NCBI RefSeq assembly: GCF_003967515.1 | Contig: NZ_BIFQ01000001.1 | Coordinates: forward strand, 806,001-870,000 | DNA length: 64,000 nt | Source of the DNA: Dictyobacter aurantiacus | Lineage (GTDB): Bacteria; Chloroflexota; Ktedonobacteria; Ktedonobacterales; Ktedonobacteraceae | Direction of reading: 5' to 3' | Shown: positions 8,229 to 16,917 of the stretch, one piece after another | Layout of the letters: each line of letters begins with the position of its first letter | How positions within the stretch are numbered: position 1 is the stretch's first letter | Made by a program: the position numbers and the translations under genes | Notes under the pieces: model-generated | What the model saw: the letters and a program-made list of their open reading frames with translations, nothing else | What the model was told of the DNA's origin: nothing | Database searches by the model: none

Positions 8229-10364
8229 TTAAACCTCCATGATTGATGAAGCGTTTGCACGCTCTATACGAACCGCGCAGACCTTGAACTCGGGCATACG
8301 GCTCTCTGGATCGAGCGCGGGATTGGTAAGACGATTGGCAGATTGTTGTCCACCCCAGTGGAATGGCACAAAAATGGTGTCCTCACGGATAGCACCGGTA
8401 ACTTTAGCGCGAAATACAGCGGAACCACGCCGCGTGGTCGCCTGTACCGGTTCGCCGTCGGTGATACCATATGTACCCGCAGTTGTGGGATGCACCTCGA
8501 GCCAGGGCTGAGATGCACTGGCGTTCAACTGCTCAACGCGACGCGTCTGGGTCCCTGACTGATATTGCGCCAGGACACGGCCAGTAGTCAGATACAGGGG
8601 ATATGTGGCATCAGGCTCTTCGGCTGACGCCTGGTGGGTAATGGCATGGAAGCGTGCGCGCCCCGATGGCGTGGGAAAACGCTCCTGAAACAGGCGAGGC
8701 ATACCCGGATGTTCTGTCGAGGGACAGGGCCAGAAAACCCCATCCTGCTCATCAATCTTCTCATAGCTGATCCCGGCGTAATCAGCCGGCCCACCCGCGC
8801 TGGCCCGCGCCAGTTCATCAAAAATCTGGCTCGCCTCCGTATACGAGAAATAATCGCCCTTGCCCATGGTGGCGGCCAGCATGCAAAGGATCTCACTATC
8901 AGTATAGATGCCCTGCGGTGCGGGGAAAGCTCTCCGGCGCCGCAGCACGCGTCCTTCGAGGTTGGTGATCGTTCCCTCTTCTTCCGCCCATTGCGTTGCG
9001 GGCAGGACAACATCAGCCAGCCGAGCGGTTTCAGATAAAAAGAAGTCCACCACAACCATAAATTCGGCGGCTCGCAACCGCTCTTGAATATGCAGCGCAT
9101 TGGGAGCGGATACCGCCAGATTAGTTCCCATGATCAGAAGCGCATAAATACCATCCGGTCGCCCCAACGCCTCCAGCATCTCATAGGCGGATCTACCTGG
9201 ACCTGGCAGCATCTCTTCGGCGACACCCCATACACCAGCGATATGCCGTCGCGCGATTGGATCTGTGATATGACGATAACCTGGCAACTGGTCTGCTTTC
9301 TGACCATGTTCTCGACCACCCTGGCCATTCCCCTGGCCCGTCAGGCATCCATAACCACTACCTGAACGTCCAACCAGGCCCAACGCCAGAGCGATATTGA
9401 TATAGGAAAGCACATTATGCACTCCCTGATGCTGCTGCTCGGCGCCACGCGCGGTCAGTATAATGGCGGAACGGGCCTCCCCCAGCATGCGCGCCACCTG
9501 GAATAATTGCGCTTCCGCAATGCCAGTAATGCGTTCGACACGCTCAGGCCAGTACAGGGCTACATTCGCTTTGACGCGTTCAAAGTCGGTGGTGCGCTGC
9601 TGAATATACTGATAGTCCAACCAACCCTCACGGATCAAGATATGTAGAATCCCGTTTGCCAGGGCGGCATCGGTACCGGGGGTCAGGCGCAGGTAAACGG
9701 TAGCAGTCTGCGCTGTGATCGATGCGCGTGGATCAACCACAATCAAATACCCACCCTGTCTGCGCTGAGATTCGAAGTACTGCATAAGCGGTGGCATGGT
9801 TTCTGCTGCGTTGCTGCCCACCAGCATCACCACATCAGCCTGTGGGATATCAGAGACAGGAAAAGGCAGTCCGCGATCAAGACCAAAGGCGGCCTGTCCA
9901 GCCGTAGCTGCTGAAGACATGCAGAAACGTCCATTATAGTCGATCTGCGATGTCCCTAAAGCCACGCGAGCGAATTTTCCCAGCAGATAGGCTTTCTCAT
10001 TGGTCAGGGAGCCACCACCCAGCACCCCTAACGCATCCTTCCCATAATGGGTCTGCACCCGTCGAAAGTTGTCAGCAATGGTAGCCAATGCTTCTTTCCA
10101 GGAGATCGGCTCGAACGTGCCATCTGCCGCACGTCGTAGTGGTGTGCGCAAGCGCTCAGGATGCTGGAGGGTCGCCGCGGCATGCCAGCCCTTAATACAC
10201 ATACGGCCATTGTTTACCGGAAACCGGGGATTGCCCCCAATTGTGGCTTCTTCACGCGGTCCGCTAATGTACATGCCACACTGCAAGGCGCAGTATGGAC
10301 AATGGGTAGCAACCTTGTGTTGATCAGGAGCCCACCCTACCTGCGGGTCAACACTATTCTGCAT
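8229..10364 (-). CDS. Assimilatory nitrate reductase, molybdopterin catalytic subunit
   Basis: Reduces nitrate to nitrite using a bis-MGD molybdenum cofactor and one [4Fe-4S] cluster. The 711-residue protein begins with the cluster ligands Cys22, Cys25, Cys29 and Cys56 (HCPYCALQCG; GRMCIKGW), followed by the molybdopterin oxidoreductase core (FCMSSAATAGQAAFG, VMLVGSNAAETMP, GRSGSGYGCLTGQGNGQGG) and the MGD-binding C-terminal domain (TTGRVLAQYQSGTQTRR). There is no TAT signal, so it is cytoplasmic and assimilatory (NasC/NarB type). The ATG at 10364 follows AGAGGAAG by 6 bases; an upstream ATG at 10391 lacks a good site. First gene of the operon with nirB, nirD and hemD. Confidence 0.92.
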   Translation of the reverse strand: MQNSVDPQVGWAPDQHKVATHCPYCALQCGMYISGPREEATIGGNPRFPVNNGRMCIKGWHAAATLQHPERLRTPLRRAADGTFEPISWKEALATIADNFRRVQTHYGKDALGVLGGGSLTNEKAYLLGKFARVALGTSQIDYNGRFCMSSAATAGQAAFGLDRGLPFPVSDIPQADVVMLVGSNAAETMPPLMQYFESQRRQGGYLIVVDPRASITAQTATVYLRLTPGTDAALANGILHILIREGWLDYQYIQQRTTDFERVKANVALYWPERVERITGIAEAQLFQVARMLGEARSAIILTARGAEQQHQGVHNVLSYINIALALGLVGRSGSGYGCLTGQGNGQGGREHGQKADQLPGYRHITDPIARRHIAGVWGVAEEMLPGPGRSAYEMLEALGRPDGIYALLIMGTNLAVSAPNALHIQERLRAAEFMVVVDFFLSETARLADVVLPATQWAEEEGTITNLEGRVLRRRRAFPAPQGIYTDSEILCMLAATMGKGDYFSYTEASQIFDELARASAGGPADYAGISYEKIDEQDGVFWPCPSTEHPGMPRLFQERFPTPSGRARFHAITHQASAEEPDATYPLYLTTGRVLAQYQSGTQTRRVEQLNASASQPWLEVHPTTAGTYGITDGEPVQATTRRGSAVFRAKVTGAIREDTIFVPFHWGGQQSANRLTNPALDPESRMPEFKVCAVRIERANASSIMEV

Positions 10365-10524
10365 GTCGCACTTCCTCTCAGGACCTGTCATGTGTACGTC
10401 AGTAATACAGGATATAATTAGCTATCCTGATAACCAATGTCTTATTGGTTTCTCTGATAGGTCATTCTATTGAGGTCTATGTGCGGAACAAGCAGCATTG
10501 CGAGACCGGCTAACGGTATAAACG

Positions 10525-10572
10525 CGAACGAATTCACATATATTTGTATAAATTACACAAATATATCGTTCG
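10525..10572. promoter_or_regulatory. AT-rich palindrome upstream of the nitrate operon
   Basis: ATATATTTGT (10538-10547) and ACAAATATAT (10557-10566) form a perfect 10-bp inverted repeat with a 9-bp spacer. An outer pair, CGAACG (10525-10530) and CGTTCG (10567-10572), adds asymmetric arms. It lies 175-210 bp before the nitrate reductase start and is a candidate operator for a nitrogen regulator. The regulator is not encoded nearby. Confidence 0.45.
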
Positions 10573-10625
10573 AAGATATACTATCATCAAACTAATTTTG
10601 TTAGAACGGCTGAAAAGCATAAAAT

Positions 10626-10668
10626 ATTCTGACCATTATTGTGCAAATTGCACAATAATGGTCAGAAT
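10626..10668. terminator. 20-bp hairpin between cobT end and the nitrate operon promoter
   Basis: Arms 10626-10645 and 10649-10668 are perfectly complementary around AAT. Reading leftward from the cobT stop at 10788 it is a plausible terminator isolating the nitrate operon from read-through of the cobalamin operon. No gene is visible elsewhere in 10365-10787. Confidence 0.6.
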
Positions 10669-10787
10669 GGCGGTTACATAATTCCAATCGCGTGAATATA
10701 TGCTGCTTTAAAAATACATTTAAAGCATTTGCAACATCACATATTTGTGCTTTATTTACAAAGCGGGGGCTTATTCATGAAACGGAT

Positions 10788-11846
10788 CTATGCATTGTCC
10801 TTGTTGCTGACGCTGGCCTCAGAGAAGGTGGCCATCTCTTTGTGCGTACGCAGGGCCCCCTCAATAATGTGCATGGCCAGCACAGCACCGGTGCCTTCAC
10901 CCAGCCTCAAGTTCAGGTTAAGCAGTGGCTCCAGGTCTAGCTTTTCGAGGATCAGGCGGTGGCCTCGCTCAACCGAAAGGTGGCCGGCGAAAAGATAGTC
11001 GCGTACTGTGGGAGCAAGGGACCAGGCTACCAGGGCCGCCGCGCTGGAGATAAAGCCATCGATAATAATCGGGATGCGCCGGGAGGCGGCGGCCAGAATC
11101 ACGCCAACCAGGCCAGCTATCTCAAGACCTCCCAGCTTTGCCAGCACGTCGAGCGGCTGAGAGATGTCAGGCGCGTTGTGGGCAATGGCACGCTCAATGA
11201 TGCGAACCTTGTGCGCCAGCTGCTGGTCATCAATACCTGTACCTCGACCGGTGACGTATTCAGCCGGTACGTCCAGTAGACAGGCGCTCAAGGCGCTGGC
11301 CGCGGTCGTATTGCCGATCCCCATCTCACCGGTGGCCACCAGGTCCAGACCCTGCTCGGCCAGATTTTCAAGCACCGCAATACCGATGTTGATGGCCTGC
11401 AGAACTTCGACCTCGCTCATAGCCGCTTCACGCGCCATATTGGCGGTCCCACGTCGTACTTTACGCGAGAGGAGGTTTGGGTGCTCAAGGTCAGCGGCCA
11501 CACCGATATCGACTACGATCACATCGGCATGCGCCTGGCGGGCCAGTGCGTTGATAGCCGCGCCGCCAGCCAGAAAGTTGAGTACCATCTGGGGCGTCAC
11601 GTCTTTGGGATAGGCGCTCACACCCTCGGCGGTTACCCCGTGGTCGGCGGCCATCACCACAACCGCGCGTCGCTGTACAACTGGAATCACGCTCCTGGTG
11701 ATGCCCGCCACCTGCGCCGCGATCTCTTCCAGGCGTCCCAGACTCCCAGCTGGCTTGGTCAACTGCGCCTGCCGCGCACGAGCCTGCTCGACATAGTTGA
11801 AGTCAAGCGGTGTAATACTGCCAATTAAAGCCTTCAGATCAGTCAT
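10788..11846 (-). CDS. cobT: Nicotinate-nucleotide:dimethylbenzimidazole phosphoribosyltransferase
   Basis: Activates the lower-ligand base as alpha-ribazole 5'-phosphate for B12 assembly. The 352-residue length is normal. Diagnostic segments are VVMAADHGVTAEGVSAYP, FLAGGAAINALARQA, GEMGIGNTTAASAL and the C-terminal LGEGTGAVLA carrying the catalytic glutamate. AAAAGG precedes the ATG at 11846. Last gene of the riboswitch-controlled operon. The GC-rich hairpin region 11890-11945 separates it from cobO. Confidence 0.95.
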   Translation of the reverse strand: MTDLKALIGSITPLDFNYVEQARARQAQLTKPAGSLGRLEEIAAQVAGITRSVIPVVQRRAVVVMAADHGVTAEGVSAYPKDVTPQMVLNFLAGGAAINALARQAHADVIVVDIGVAADLEHPNLLSRKVRRGTANMAREAAMSEVEVLQAINIGIAVLENLAEQGLDLVATGEMGIGNTTAASALSACLLDVPAEYVTGRGTGIDDQQLAHKVRIIERAIAHNAPDISQPLDVLAKLGGLEIAGLVGVILAAASRRIPIIIDGFISSAAALVAWSLAPTVRDYLFAGHLSVERGHRLILEKLDLEPLLNLNLRLGEGTGAVLAMHIIEGALRTHKEMATFSEASVSNKDNA

Positions 11847-11889
11847 AAATATACCTTTTTCACAACGATTCAGTTGCCTGATTGATGCG

Positions 11890-11945
11890 GGAGGTGCAGG
11901 AGGGCGGCGAGCCCTCCTGCCGGGGTATGGGGTGTCCCCATAAAA
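11890..11945. repeat. GC-rich double hairpin in the cobO-cobT gap
   Basis: GCAGGAGGGC (11896-11905) pairs with GCCCTCCTGC (11911-11920), and a second small hairpin follows at 11927-11941 (ATGGGG/CCCCAT). The order stem, then GGGG-TATGGGG-TG-TCCCC resembles parts of the repeats near 17.0 and 23.1 kb. It could attenuate cobT expression within the operon or be an inserted repeat. Confidence 0.45.
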
Positions 11946-11947
11946 AA

Positions 11948-12583
11948 CTAGAAATCTATGCCCTTCTGGGCCAGGATCCCTTCATGATAAGGATGTTTGA
12001 TCTCTGTCATCTCGGTAACCAGGTCGGCATAGTCGATCAAAGCCTGAGGGGCGTCGCGCCCGGTGATAATCACATGCATTTTGGGATTGCGGGCCTGCAG
12101 CGTGCTCAGTACCTCATTCACGTCGAGCCAGCCGTAATTAATGGCATAGGTGATCTCGTCCATAATCACGATGTCATACTGATTGCTCTCGATCTTTTCG
12201 CGACAGAGCTGCCAGCATTGCCGGGCCAGCGCCTTATCATGCTCCAGGTTATCACTGTTCCAGGTAAAACCTTCGCCCAGCGGGATAATCTCTACACCCA
12301 TTTTCTGGGCGGCGCGAATCTCACCCCATTTGCCAGTCTGGGACTTCAAGAACTGCAACATCACCACGCGCATGTTCTGTCCCCAGGCACGGAACAAGAC
12401 ACCGAGAGCCGCCGTGGTCTTGCCTTTGCCATTGCCTGTGTTGATGATCACCAGTCCTCTGGCTGGCTTGCGATGAGCACGCATCTCGGCCTGCTCTTTA
12501 CGAATGCGCGCACGCCCATCTTCAGTTAATTCGTCAACTTCGACGGACTCGTTGTGAGTCTCAGAATATTGCTGTTCTTCCAT
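11948..12583 (-). CDS. cobO: Cob(I)yrinic acid a,c-diamide adenosyltransferase
   Basis: Transfers the adenosyl group of ATP to the corrinoid cobalt. The 211-residue protein has the CobO/BtuR P-loop GNGKGKTTAALG, the segment MRVVMLQFLKSQTGKWGE, and DIVIMDEITYAINYGWLD with the Walker B acidic residues. The N-terminal 40 residues are an acidic, charged extension common in this type. A weak AGGA site precedes the start. It lies 20 bases after cbiZ. Confidence 0.95.
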   Translation of the reverse strand: MEEQQYSETHNESVEVDELTEDGRARIRKEQAEMRAHRKPARGLVIINTGNGKGKTTAALGVLFRAWGQNMRVVMLQFLKSQTGKWGEIRAAQKMGVEIIPLGEGFTWNSDNLEHDKALARQCWQLCREKIESNQYDIVIMDEITYAINYGWLDVNEVLSTLQARNPKMHVIITGRDAPQALIDYADLVTEMTEIKHPYHEGILAQKGIDF

Positions 12584-12603
12584 TCTTTTTTTATCCTATT
12601 CCA

Positions 12604-13314
12604 TTAAAATTCAGGGTGTACAGAAATACCGCATGGCTTCAGAGCCTGGATCAAACATTCTCTGACCGTAAGTCCGATAAGGTAGCCAACCTCTGTTCCT
12701 GGCCCCGCATATGGCAGCGGATCACCACGTCCTGTACAGGCGATGACAAGCGCGTCCGTTGATGTTCCGGTCGCCAGTTCTCCCTGGGACGATCGTACAT
12801 TACAGGCCGCCAGGGTAGCAACTTTGGACTCCGTAGCCGTGATGACGGCGTTCACCATGGCCGCGACTTCCAGGTTAGCATCTACAAACACAACCATATT
12901 AATGGTGCCAGGCGTAAAAACAACTGGCGTGCTGATCCCCGCTGTCATCGCGTTACTGACACCGGCAGTAATAACACTGGCGACCGTCAGATCATCAGAG
13001 CGCTGAGTCACACAACGTGTGCCATTGATTGGTACGCCGGTTAGCAGACCGATAAATGGCTCATTCCATGCAACCTGACGAGCAAAACGCTGGAGATCCA
13101 ACGCTGGCTGACGACAATCATAGTCTCTTGAGACATGGCGATTGAGCACCAGGCGCACGGACTGAAAGCCTCCGCCAACCACTGCCGAAGAGAGTGTGAG
13201 TAACCCCGTCTCACTCAATAGCCAGCAAGCCTCGTCTGTAAGCGTCATCGTTACCCCGGGAAAATCCAGCATTCCTGGCAAATATCCTTCTCTATTGATC
13301 AACCTACAAACCAC
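12604..13314 (-). CDS. cbiZ: Adenosylcobinamide amidohydrolase
   Basis: Cleaves the aminopropanol tail of adenosylcobinamide to give adenosylcobyric acid, letting the cell remodel scavenged corrinoids. The 236-residue protein matches the family in LTLSSAVVGGGFQ, FIGLLTGVP, the hallmark VASVITAGVSNA, and GTINMVVFVDANL, ending with GRGDPLPYAGPGTEVGYLIG. The start is uncertain: 13314 is a GTG, and an ATG 14 codons further in is possible. Its presence beside cbiB and cobD signals a salvage pathway. Confidence 0.9.
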   Translation of the reverse strand: MVCRLINREGYLPGMLDFPGVTMTLTDEACWLLSETGLLTLSSAVVGGGFQSVRLVLNRHVSRDYDCRQPALDLQRFARQVAWNEPFIGLLTGVPINGTRCVTQRSDDLTVASVITAGVSNAMTAGISTPVVFTPGTINMVVFVDANLEVAAMVNAVITATESKVATLAACNVRSSQGELATGTSTDALVIACTGRGDPLPYAGPGTEVGYLIGLTVRECLIQALKPCGISVHPEF

Positions 13315-13387
13315 ATACTTCTTTTAAACGCTCAAGGTTGAGCGAGGAACGCAATAAGTCAGCCAGCTTGTCGTATTCGCTCTGCAT
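13304..13387 (-). CDS. Possible 27-residue ORF at the cobD-cbiZ junction
   Basis: An ATG at 13387, four bases after the cobD stop, opens a short frame with a charged helical sequence (DKLADLLRSSLNLERLKEVCGL at its end) that stops at 13304, overlapping the cbiZ start by 11 bases in another frame. It may be a coupling or leader peptide, or chance coding. The ribosome-binding site (GAGG) is only two bases from the ATG, which counts against strong translation. Confidence 0.2.
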   Translation of the reverse strand: MQSEYDKLADLLRSSLNLERLKEVCGL

Positions 13388-13391
13388 AGCC

Positions 13392-14504
13392 TCAACATAT
13401 CTTCATCACCTCCTTCAAAGCCTCAACCAGGCGCGACCAATCGGCCTGCGGACGAGTGGCGACTCTGATAAACTGTGGCAGGCCAAAAGAGCTGCAGTCT
13501 CGCACTAGTAATCCACGCCGTAGCAACTGTTGACGTACAGACCACGCTGAGCCGGCCTCAAGCAGGCAGAAGTGGGTTCGCGATGGTATAACCCGCCATC
13601 CACTCGATCGCAAAGCTTCAAAGAAAGCATGTCGTTCTTCTATCAATCGCAGCATACAGTCTTGTAAATAAGATCTATCAGCCAGAGCCGCCTCGCCAGC
13701 GGCGGCAGCTACCGCGCTGACATTCCAGGCCGGTAGCTGCTCCTGAATGCACCGTATCTGTTCAACAGCTCCCACAACATAACCCAGGCGCACGCCTGCC
13801 AGGGCGAAATCCTTGGTCAGTGAGCGCAGAACCAGGATATGGTGCATATAGGAGCTATGCAAGAACTCTATAGCAGAGAATGCGTCATTCGGCCACAAAA
13901 AATGCCAGTAGGACTCATCCACGATCAGCAACGCATTAAGGCGCTGGCAGGCCGCCAATAGAGCTAAAACCTGTTCGCGTCCCAACCAGCCTCCAGTGGG
14001 ATTGTTGGGATTGCACAACCAGACCAGGCGTGGCCGTTGCTCATAGAGCCAGTTACAGCAATGCTCAATATTCAGTTGAAAGTCATCGACTTCACAGGTT
14101 CGGTAGTCGATGATGCTGGCGCCAGTTACCCTGGAAGCCGCTGCGTATTCGCCAAAGGTAGGATTCAGCAAGGCAGTGGTCTCGCCTGCGCTCAAGAAAG
14201 CTCTGGCGATGGCCCAGATCAATTCGCTACTGCCATTACCGCACACAAGTGTATCAATGGATAACCCGGCGGCAACCAGTTCATGCTGCACGATTGCACG
14301 GCGCAATTGTCTGCATTCACGATCTGGATAACGATCCAATACTACATCATTCAAAGCTATACGCACTCGTGGGGAAGGGCCATAAGGATTGGAATTGACG
14401 CTAAAATCCAACACGTCGTCCGCCTGTAAACCCAGCTGTTCTAGCTCGGCATAATCGATAGCGCCATGAATTGCACGTGAGGATGGGTGAATAGCATCAG
14501 ACAT
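13392..14504 (-). CDS. cobD: L-threonine-O-3-phosphate decarboxylase, class I PLP fold
   Basis: Makes (R)-1-amino-2-propanol phosphate, the linker of the B12 nucleotide loop. The 370-residue protein is an HisC-like aminotransferase fold: DFSVNSNPYGPSPRV near the start, LVCGNGSSELIWAIARA, VWLCNPNNPTGGWLG, LIVDESYWHF and the PLP-lysine motif LRSLTKDFALAGVRLGYVVG. A histidinol-phosphate aminotransferase looks similar, but the position between cbiB and cbiZ under a B12 riboswitch supports CobD. It overlaps cbiB by 8 bases. Confidence 0.9.
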   Translation of the reverse strand: MSDAIHPSSRAIHGAIDYAELEQLGLQADDVLDFSVNSNPYGPSPRVRIALNDVVLDRYPDRECRQLRRAIVQHELVAAGLSIDTLVCGNGSSELIWAIARAFLSAGETTALLNPTFGEYAAASRVTGASIIDYRTCEVDDFQLNIEHCCNWLYEQRPRLVWLCNPNNPTGGWLGREQVLALLAACQRLNALLIVDESYWHFLWPNDAFSAIEFLHSSYMHHILVLRSLTKDFALAGVRLGYVVGAVEQIRCIQEQLPAWNVSAVAAAAGEAALADRSYLQDCMLRLIEERHAFFEALRSSGWRVIPSRTHFCLLEAGSAWSVRQQLLRRGLLVRDCSSFGLPQFIRVATRPQADWSRLVEALKEVMKIC

Positions 14505-15504
14505 GGCATTTGCTTTTCCAGAGATAGGTGGTCAACATGGTGCATACCACTGCGATCGCACCTACATAGCCAACGAGGCGTTCAGCTCGCTTGATATCCA
14601 ATACCCCCACCATATGTTCAGCATCACCCAGGCAATAAGACCCTGCCTTTTCCAGTTGTATACCCAGGGCTCCCGCAGCTGCCGCCATTGGCTGCCCAGC
14701 ATTGGGACTCTCGGTCTTATACCTATCGCGCAACCAGATGCGGCAGGCCCGGCCGCTCTCTCCACCATAAAAAGGAGCCAGGACGATAATGAATACAGAG
14801 GTCAGCCGCGCGGGGATAAAATTGAGCAGATCATCCAGCCGCGCCGACGCTTTTCCCAGATATTCATACTGGTCATGATAGCCAATCATCGAATCAAACG
14901 TGTTGATCAACCGATACAGCATAGCCCCCGGTAAGCCAAAAAGGGTATAGTAGAAGAGAGGAGCCACCACCGAGTCACTCATATTTTCGGCCAGTGATTC
15001 TACAGCCGCAGCCGCCGCCAGCTCCTCTGACAGCTGAGTACGATCACGACTCACCAGACTACGCAGGGCCTCCCGGGCCTCCGGAAGATCTTGCTGTTCC
15101 AGGGCTACCCGCACCGATTTTCCTGCGCCGGCCAGCATGCGCCAGGCAAAAAATGGTTTGAGCATACCACCCAGCAACATAGTCGAACCCACAAACGCGA
15201 TACGTGGACCATACCAGCGCCGCACTGCGCTATAAAACCAGTTTACAACCTTTTGCAGCAGCAGGGCAAAAGGACAAACAATACCGGTAGCTAGCAACGG
15301 CATCAGGATTCCATAGACCAGCTGTGCACGAGATCCACGAGGCGCGAAGCCCTGCAGCCAGCGAATCAGATATCCATACCAGACCACGGGGTGCAGAGGA
15401 GAGGGAGGCTCGCCGAGTACATCAAATCCACAGGCGACCAGCAGAGCCAGCGCCCCCTCCAGCGCATACCGTTTTTGTTTTTTCTTCTGCCCATTACTTC
15501 TCAT
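14497..15504 (-). CDS. cbiB: Adenosylcobinamide-phosphate synthase
   Basis: Membrane enzyme that attaches aminopropanol phosphate to adenosylcobyric acid. The 335-residue protein has the family motifs DVLGEPPSPLHPVVWYG, ARWAL-type helix LRSLVSRDRTQLSEE, AAVESLAENMSDSVVAPLFYY and FDSMIGYHDQYEYLGKASARLDDLLNFIPAR, plus four to five hydrophobic segments. AGAAGG lies 10 bases before the ATG at 15504. It is 27 bases after btuF and overlaps cobD. Confidence 0.95.
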   Translation of the reverse strand: MRSNGQKKKQKRYALEGALALLVACGFDVLGEPPSPLHPVVWYGYLIRWLQGFAPRGSRAQLVYGILMPLLATGIVCPFALLLQKVVNWFYSAVRRWYGPRIAFVGSTMLLGGMLKPFFAWRMLAGAGKSVRVALEQQDLPEAREALRSLVSRDRTQLSEELAAAAAVESLAENMSDSVVAPLFYYTLFGLPGAMLYRLINTFDSMIGYHDQYEYLGKASARLDDLLNFIPARLTSVFIIVLAPFYGGESGRACRIWLRDRYKTESPNAGQPMAAAAGALGIQLEKAGSYCLGDAEHMVGVLDIKRAERLVGYVGAIAVVCTMLTTYLWKSKCHV

Positions 15505-15531
15505 AGAAGAGAAACCTTCTTCAACGAATTA

Positions 15532-16539
15532 CTATACGCTGGCCGTACAATAGCTCGGCAGCGCGCCGGAAAACTTGTCGGGATGCACAACCTGGGCCAG
15601 GCAGCGCAATCCCTGCACGATGCGGGGGCCAGGACGCTGCATGATATCAGAATTAATGTGATAGACATGGTGGGATTTTACCGCCGCGATGCCACCCCAG
15701 TTTGCTCGCTTGTATACTACAGATGGCTGACCACCATACATCGGATCCTCGGTAAGGATGATATATTGCGGATTGGCGGCGATAATGGCCTCATCGGTTA
15801 CCTGCGGATAGCCGCCATTGGTGGTATTGCTGTGGAAGATATTGGTGGCGTTGGCATAGCTGGCCATCTCATCGCCAAAGGAACCTCCACCAAAGACATA
15901 GGGCTTGCCGGGCGTGCTATCGTCAACTTCCAGCAGGGTTTTGGTCGCGGCTGTCCCTTTGACCTGACTCTGCACCTGGGCGATCTGCTGCTTCATCTGC
16001 GCCACCAGCGCATTGGCCACGCTCTCGGTATGCGTCAAGCGGCCGATCAGCACGATCTGATCCAGCGTCTGCGCGATATTGGGTGACGGAAGATCGACCA
16101 CCTGCAACCCTAATTGAGACAACTGGGTATCATATTTCTTGGACAATCCGCCTGAGCTCAAAACCAGGTCCGGCTTCAGGGCCACGATGGCCTCCACATT
16201 GATGCCCGAACTACTCGAAACCTTTTTCAGGCCGGCCAGCGAGGCTGGATAGTTGGTGAACGCATCGACGCCAACGACCCGCTTCTCCAGGTGGAGGGCG
16301 CCCAGAATTTCACTGATGCTGGGTGCCAGCGACACGATGCGCTGCGGTGCCGTTTTCGGGATCGCGATCGGAGTTCCATACGCGTCCAGCGCGGGAGTTG
16401 GCGTGGGGGTAGCTTGCGCGGCAGGTGTGCTGCCGCCCGACGTCTGGGAATTATTGCCCTGCCCACAGGAGGCCAGAATGAGTACCAGGCCCAGTAAGAA
16501 GACGCTTAATAAACGTAGTGAGATGACATGGGTGCGCAT
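15532..16539 (-). CDS. Cobalamin/corrinoid ABC transporter substrate-binding lipoprotein (BtuF-like)
   Basis: Predicted extracellular corrinoid-binding lipoprotein. The 335-residue protein starts with a lipoprotein signal ending LILASC with the lipidated Cys25, then a Ser/Gly/Thr/Pro-rich linker to about residue 50. The rest is a periplasmic-binding fold of the BtuF/FepB class: RIVSLAPSISEILGALHLEKRVVGVD, VALKPDLVLSS and GPRIVQGLRCLAQVVHPD. No permease or ATPase gene is next to it, so partners are elsewhere. First gene after the B12 riboswitch, which supports corrinoid over iron-siderophore as ligand. Confidence 0.85.
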   Translation of the reverse strand: MRTHVISLRLLSVFLLGLVLILASCGQGNNSQTSGGSTPAAQATPTPTPALDAYGTPIAIPKTAPQRIVSLAPSISEILGALHLEKRVVGVDAFTNYPASLAGLKKVSSSSGINVEAIVALKPDLVLSSGGLSKKYDTQLSQLGLQVVDLPSPNIAQTLDQIVLIGRLTHTESVANALVAQMKQQIAQVQSQVKGTAATKTLLEVDDSTPGKPYVFGGGSFGDEMASYANATNIFHSNTTNGGYPQVTDEAIIAANPQYIILTEDPMYGGQPSVVYKRANWGGIAAVKSHHVYHINSDIMQRPGPRIVQGLRCLAQVVHPDKFSGALPSYCTASV

Positions 16540-16664
16540 ATGATGTGTATCCTTCTAAATAACGCCCACGGTCACCTCGCGAAAAATAGCAGCCAGCCAG
16601 GACAACAAAAGGCAAAAGAGAAGAATGCCTGGGTAGCTCGCTCCTTTTACGCGAAGGATGAAGA

Positions 16665-16862
16665 GCATCACTCACCAGGCAGGTCTCCTGACTTCTGGCA
16701 TACTTACGCGGCCTTCCCATTCGAGCAAGAAAGAACAGTGGCAAGAGGTGCAATAAGCCTGTACCAGTTACAGTAGCGCGACTGCGTCGGATTTTCACCG
16801 ACTTCCCTATTCTGTCAGGACTTCTTGTCCTGACCACCTGGTGAACCAAAAAAGTTGAGTTA
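16665..16862 (-). ncRNA. Cobalamin riboswitch
   Basis: Read leftward, the leader contains GGGAAGTCGGTGAAAATCCGACGCAG, a core C-ACTGTAACTGG segment, and the B12 box AAGTCAGGAGACCTGCC at about 16674-16690, in the usual order. It lies about 125 bases before btuF and should shut off the btuF-cbiB-cobD-cbiZ-cobO-cobT operon when adenosylcobalamin is plentiful. Ends are approximate. A paired segment GTCAGGACAAGAAGTCCTGAC at the 5' end forms an extra stem. Confidence 0.92.
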
Positions 16863-16917
16863 TTTACTCAGCTAGTATACCGAGGTTTATCCGCTTATGT
16901 CAATAAACGCGTTACTT

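Noticed and set aside
10692..10998. Rightward ORFs over the cobT 3' end
   Set aside because: They are antisense shadows of cobT with no domain match.
13304..13387. Frameshift at the start of cbiZ
   Set aside because: The cbiZ frame from 13314 already contains the complete family N-terminus, so an upstream fused part is not needed.
16227..16849. ORFs over the btuF leader
   Set aside because: One overlaps the btuF signal region in another frame, the other crosses the cobalamin riboswitch, which is structured RNA.
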